Positions 60,440 to 64,000 of a stretch of 64,000 nt of DNA are shown here, piece after piece (the first letter of the stretch is position 1; every line of letters starts with the position of its first letter). The position numbers and the translations under genes are program-made. The notes beneath the pieces are model-generated. The model made no database searches. It saw only the letters and a program-made list of their open reading frames with translations, and was not told where the DNA came from. Source of the DNA: Margaritifera margaritifera (taxonomy: Eukaryota; Mollusca; Bivalvia; Unionida; Margaritiferidae); the NCBI GenBank assembly GCA_029931535.1, contig JAQPZY010001332.1, positions 1,819,001-1,883,000 of the forward strand. The letters run 5' to 3'.

Positions 60440-61440
60440 AACAAGAGGCCCATGTGGACATGACATCACTCATCTGCCTTACAAAACTTAACAGTTGACT
60501 ATTTCACAAAGTAGGCTTATTTAGTATTGTAAGAACACAATTTAAACTATCTCCCATACTTTATAGCATGTTGATTTGACTTATTTTAAAATATCCTGAT
60601 TGAAAATTCTTTCTAAAGAGAAAAGTATGATTAATATGAACAGTCTCTTGCTTGTAATTAAAGTCATCCAAGATCTTGATGATATAAACCCATTTACCAA
60701 GTTGGATAGAAATTGGATGACAAATATAGTCTCTAAAACTAGTGAGGTATCAAGTTAAGCCAATCTACAACCAATAATATGTTTAAAGTGCTGCTCAAAC
60801 TAACAAAAACAAGACACAAAAACTGATGCCAGGTATTTCATTAATATGTGACAATGCAGATTCCACTTGTTACAGAACCTGTCTATAACAATGATAATAT
60901 AAGCTTATTTACTATGGTGGGAGTAATATCAGATTGGAATTCAATCTCCAGAGTGGTAACAAGTTTAGCCAAAAAGAAACAAGATTACTTTATTCATATG
61001 TGTAGATTTTGCTCATAATCAAACTCATACAAACATTTTGATAGCATAAGACTACCAGATATTGAACAAGTTGGATTATAATCTAGTTACAAATATGGCT
61101 GCTAGAGTGTTGACAAGCTCAGCCAGATGCAACACAACAGTGCTAATATGCATGAATTTCACTCATAATCAAACTTATCCAAGATCTTCATGACATAGTC
61201 TAAATGACTAAGTCTGATCAAAATTCTAGCAAAAATACAGTTTCTTGAGTGGTAAAAAAACAACAATCAGATACAGGATCATCTCACTGATATGCATAGG
61301 TCTCGTTCACAATAAAAATCATCCAATATCTTGAGGATATTTGCCTATTTACCATGTGTTATTAAAATCAAGTCAGAAATACTGTCTCTAAAGTGGTAAG
61401 AAGCTCAGTCTATTATACGCAAATCTATATATTACATGCC
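60440..61440. repeat. Repeat family C element with head module
   Basis: The head CAAGAGGCCCATGTGGACATGACATCACTCATCTGCC (60443) is followed by about six units (unit about 140-170 bp) marked by ATCCAAGATCTTGATGATATAA, CCCATTTACCAAGTTGGAT, CTCTAAA/GAGTGGTAACAAG and CAATATGCATGAATTTCACTCATAATCAAA. It is not coding. Confidence 0.75.
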
Positions 61441-61444
61441 ATAA

Positions 61445-62487
61445 TTAGAATAAACTGTAAGAATATGTACATTTAGTTCTGCTACTAACCTGGATCTGCA
61501 GCTGGTTAAAATTCTTATCACAAATGGGCAAATCTGTGTGGAATAGTACCAGAATACAAACACAAAACATACTGACAAAATATTTATATACAAGACTCAT
61601 TTTAACTAGTCTACATGTTGAACTTTCACTGAATGATCGTAAAGTCAAGTCCACAAATTCTACAATAAGCACGATGATGTTCTCAACCTGAGTGCTGTAT
61701 TACATCACTCTCATATTCTTTTTTTTTAAATTTGTAAAGAACTATTTGATTTGTCCTTTTTATGATCTGACATGTTTTGAAATTTAAAAAGATCCCTCTC
61801 CTCTAACATTTTTCAAATCATATAACATCATGAGTCACATCAATAAAGCCTGTTTTTCTTAACAACTAGCACCATTTTTTTGTTAAGTATAGACTGGTCC
61901 GCTACCTAAATATATTATCAAAATACATACATAATGAATCTGTGAGATAAATTTTCAAATTTATGAAACCCCTGTTTTCTTGGAAATGTGTCATATACAG
62001 CTGCTATAAACAGAAAATAAGGAAAGTATATGTAGGTCTAAGATGGACAAATCTACTCTTATGCTATTCTTATGCAGCAGTCTTCTTTTTTAGAATAGTC
62101 TCAAATTTATATGTGTGGGATTAAAGAGATGAAAATAAATATGAGAAACACAACTTTTTATTGCTTTATTTTTGTTTTTCTTATTGTACCAAAAGAGTGT
62201 AATCCAATATACAAGCAAGCATAAGATGTAATTAAGTGAAAAAAAAGAGTAATAATTATGCCAAAAGTATAATGGTTGGCAATTTTTTATTGTGGATTAC
62301 CATACTTTTATGGCATTTGATGCAGAACTGGCAGAGTTTCGTGCTAAAATTGATTTGCAGTCTCTGCATTTATGGAGCTGGACTTTTAATTTACACCACA
62401 TGGCCATTACTGTGCTGAGGTGTTGTTAAATGCTAATATATACATACATGCAATTACTATGATATCCCCCACTCCCAATATAAATAC
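61445..62487 (-). other. Intron stretch next to exon a
   Basis: About 1 kb between the family C element and the exon at 62488. It is AT-rich with no frame or repeat that I recognise. Confidence 0.6.
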
Positions 62488-62674
62488 CTTCTTCTAGTGT
62501 AACAAGATAACCATTATCTACTTGGCCTCTTCCAAGTTTTGTGATGGCTGACACTGTTACTGTGTAGTTCATGTCAGGTGAGAGTTCCAGTGCTTCATAG
62601 GACTGTAAATTTTGCAGTTCTGATGAAGATTTGTTTTGGTCCAGAGTGAATGTACAGCCACTTGAGGTCAGAGT
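62488..62674 (-). CDS. FN3 receptor gene, exon a: second half of an FN3 domain
   Basis: The exon is 187 bp. The acceptor is ...TTGTTACAG before 62674 and the donor GTATTT starts at 62487. It reads from phase 0 and ends in phase 1. The 62 residues contain LSPDMNYTVTVSAITKLGRG, the E-F-G strand signature of a fibronectin type III domain (L-x-P-x-x-x-Y-x-V-x-V-x-A), followed by a G strand ending VTLEE. The first half of this domain should lie on an exon ending in phase 0 upstream. I found none between 62675 and 64000. The next exon (52078) starts in phase 1, so the two join in frame. This is extracellular, likely N-glycosylated (NKSS, NYT), part of an adhesion or receptor protein. Only splice-signal and domain evidence is available. 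Confidence 0.8.
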
Positions 62675-64000
62675 CTGTAACAATGAAAACCGACAAATTA
62701 TAAATCATAATGACAAAAAGAAGAAATATGTACATATGACACAGTTGCCATTGTTAATATGGTACAACCAATGAGACCAAGGCTGAATATACAAGAGCAA
62801 AGTTCAATGTCAATCAGGGATCCTCCAAACTTTAAACCTAATACAGTAAAACCTGTCTTGAGAGATCACCCCTTCTGCCATCAAAACGTGGTTGCTCAAG
62901 CTAGTGGTCAGTCTCATAATGGGTCTAAGCAGGCTGGGCCATTTTTCAAGGTTGAAATTCAACTGGGTTTAAGAAGGGAAAAAAATGATAATTAATGTAC
63001 ATATATTCTGTTCATTATTCATAGTTCTTGTTAAAATATTACATGCATTCATATAATTAAAAAAAAATATATCACTAAAAAAAATACATCATAAAGATAG
63101 TTTTTATTTTTGAAGTTCACATGTAGTCTATTGGCATTATGGCATATGAATTGGAAAGTTAACTATAAAGTAACATTTACTTATCCTATCCAAAAATTGT
63201 AAAGTTAGCTATGATAACACTTACTCAATAAATTTATTTACAGCAAAAACCCAAAGCCAACATCACCTGTGACATAAATAATAAATGGACAAACACAATA
63301 AATAAAAGCATGTAATTGATGCACTAAGGCAGGCATCGGCAACCTTTTTGAACTGCTCTGCCAGGCCCACTCTATTGTAGAGTACTTCATATAGTGATGC
63401 ATGCCATGAGGCAAGTCATACTGCAAAGACTTTGCACTATCAAAAGAGTCTGACATGCCAACATTGACACGGGGGCCATAGGTTGCCAACACCTGCAATA
63501 AGGTGAACAAATAAGATCTCTGACTGTGGTACATTGGGCCTCGTGTGTGGTTTTATTAACACTAGTATTGATCAAACAAACAAGAATACAGACCTTTATA
63601 ATACCTGCAGAATTAACCCATCTAGAAAAAAACAAATAACTTATTATGAAAAAAGACAAAGACCTCATCCATTCCTGTCATTACATATTGCAACACCACA
63701 AAAAAAACAATTTACAGCAGTACACATCGTGCTACCGGGTGAGAAGAATTCCATAATGATATTATCAGCACTGCAAGTTTTCACAACAGATAAACAAACA
63801 ATATGAACCACTGAACTGATTATAGGTGTCCATGATTGGTAATTCTTTCAAGATGGAATGGTTGACCATAACAGGAATTTTGATGAATATGGCACAAAAA
63901 TGGTGGTTTGTGATATGTACATAAGTCTTCTTTACTGTCTGCAACATACAACTTTACCTTATAAATCCAATAAAAATGATACCCAGACTTAACTTTTTCC
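62675..64000 (-). other. Intron upstream of exon a
   Basis: I looked for the first half of the FN3 domain that exon a completes and found none, so the exon is probably beyond 64000. The only feature seen is a short hAT-like MITE at 63330-63495. Confidence 0.6.
63330..63495. mobile_element. hAT-like MITE, 166 bp
   Basis: The ends CAGGCATCGGCAACC and, inverted, CAGGTGTTGGCAACC match at 12 of 15 positions and start with CAG as many hAT ends do. The 8-bp flanks CACTAAGG (63322-63329) and CAATAAGG (63496-63503) match at 7 of 8, the target duplication length expected for hAT. Confidence 0.72.

Noticed and set aside
63238..63668. Minus-strand frames that might hold the missing first half of the FN3 domain
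   Set aside because: No FN3 signature is present, and the stretch is mostly a hAT-like MITE.

Overview
The window looks like animal nuclear DNA, most likely from a mollusc and probably a bivalve. It is AT-rich. Its one recognisable host gene is cut into short exons with GT-AG introns of 2 to 22 kb. The rest is intron filled with invertebrate-type mobile DNA: tRNA-derived SINEs, a DIRS-type retrotransposon, Tc1/mariner, hAT and piggyBac relics, and tandem-repeat elements whose CAAGAGG... head I associate with bivalve genomes. The species cannot be told from the sequence.

Host gene (minus strand, spanning the whole window). Eight exons with matching splice phases encode consecutive fibronectin type III (FN3) domains: 62674-62488, 52078-51920, 42139-42011, 20489-20326, 15479-15387, 12125-12062, 2859-2686 and 128-12. 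The last two resemble the membrane-proximal ectodomain of receptor-type tyrosine phosphatases. The transmembrane segment and any phosphatase domain would lie beyond position 1, and the start lies beyond 64000.

Central nest (22057-38075, inside the 21.5 kb intron 42010-20490). An outer element has about 3.3 kb inverted arms (22057-25364 and 27620-38075) around a 2.26 kb centre carrying a broken zinc-finger gene. The right arm is interrupted twice. One insertion is a 1,503-bp TA-flanked non-autonomous element (27863-29365). The other is a 5,573-bp DNA transposon (32289-37861) with perfect 26-bp terminal inverted repeats and a TAA target duplication. That transposon carries an uninterrupted two-exon gene for a roughly 973-residue DDE-like protein that I cannot assign to a superfamily. 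Its non-coding flanks carry seven copies of GTTACAGACACTAC. The left arm preserves the unoccupied target site. This nest is the most interesting thing in the window.

Other mobile DNA. Plus-strand relics: a hAT element (7.8-9.6 kb) with a second internally deleted copy (50.6-51.7 kb), a DIRS-like RT/RNase H fragment (16.4-17.4 kb), a piggyBac relic (18.7-19.4 kb), a Tc1 copy (43.2-44.5 kb) and a hAT C-terminal fragment (57.1-57.6 kb). Minus strand: a decayed DIRS-type element with gag, RT, RNase H and tyrosine recombinase (about 50.35-45.2 kb) and a Tc1 copy (52.9-54.2 kb). SINEs lie at 42.35-42.6, 51.27-51.51 and about 11.2 kb.

Tandem-repeat families. Three families with units of roughly 140-170 bp recur in mixed arrays. 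Family A carries a nuclear-receptor-like string TGACCTTGACCTTTGACC. Family B carries a YY1-like AAGATGGC. Family C carries CATCCAAGATCTTGATGATA. Their shared head and tail modules suggest composite non-autonomous elements.
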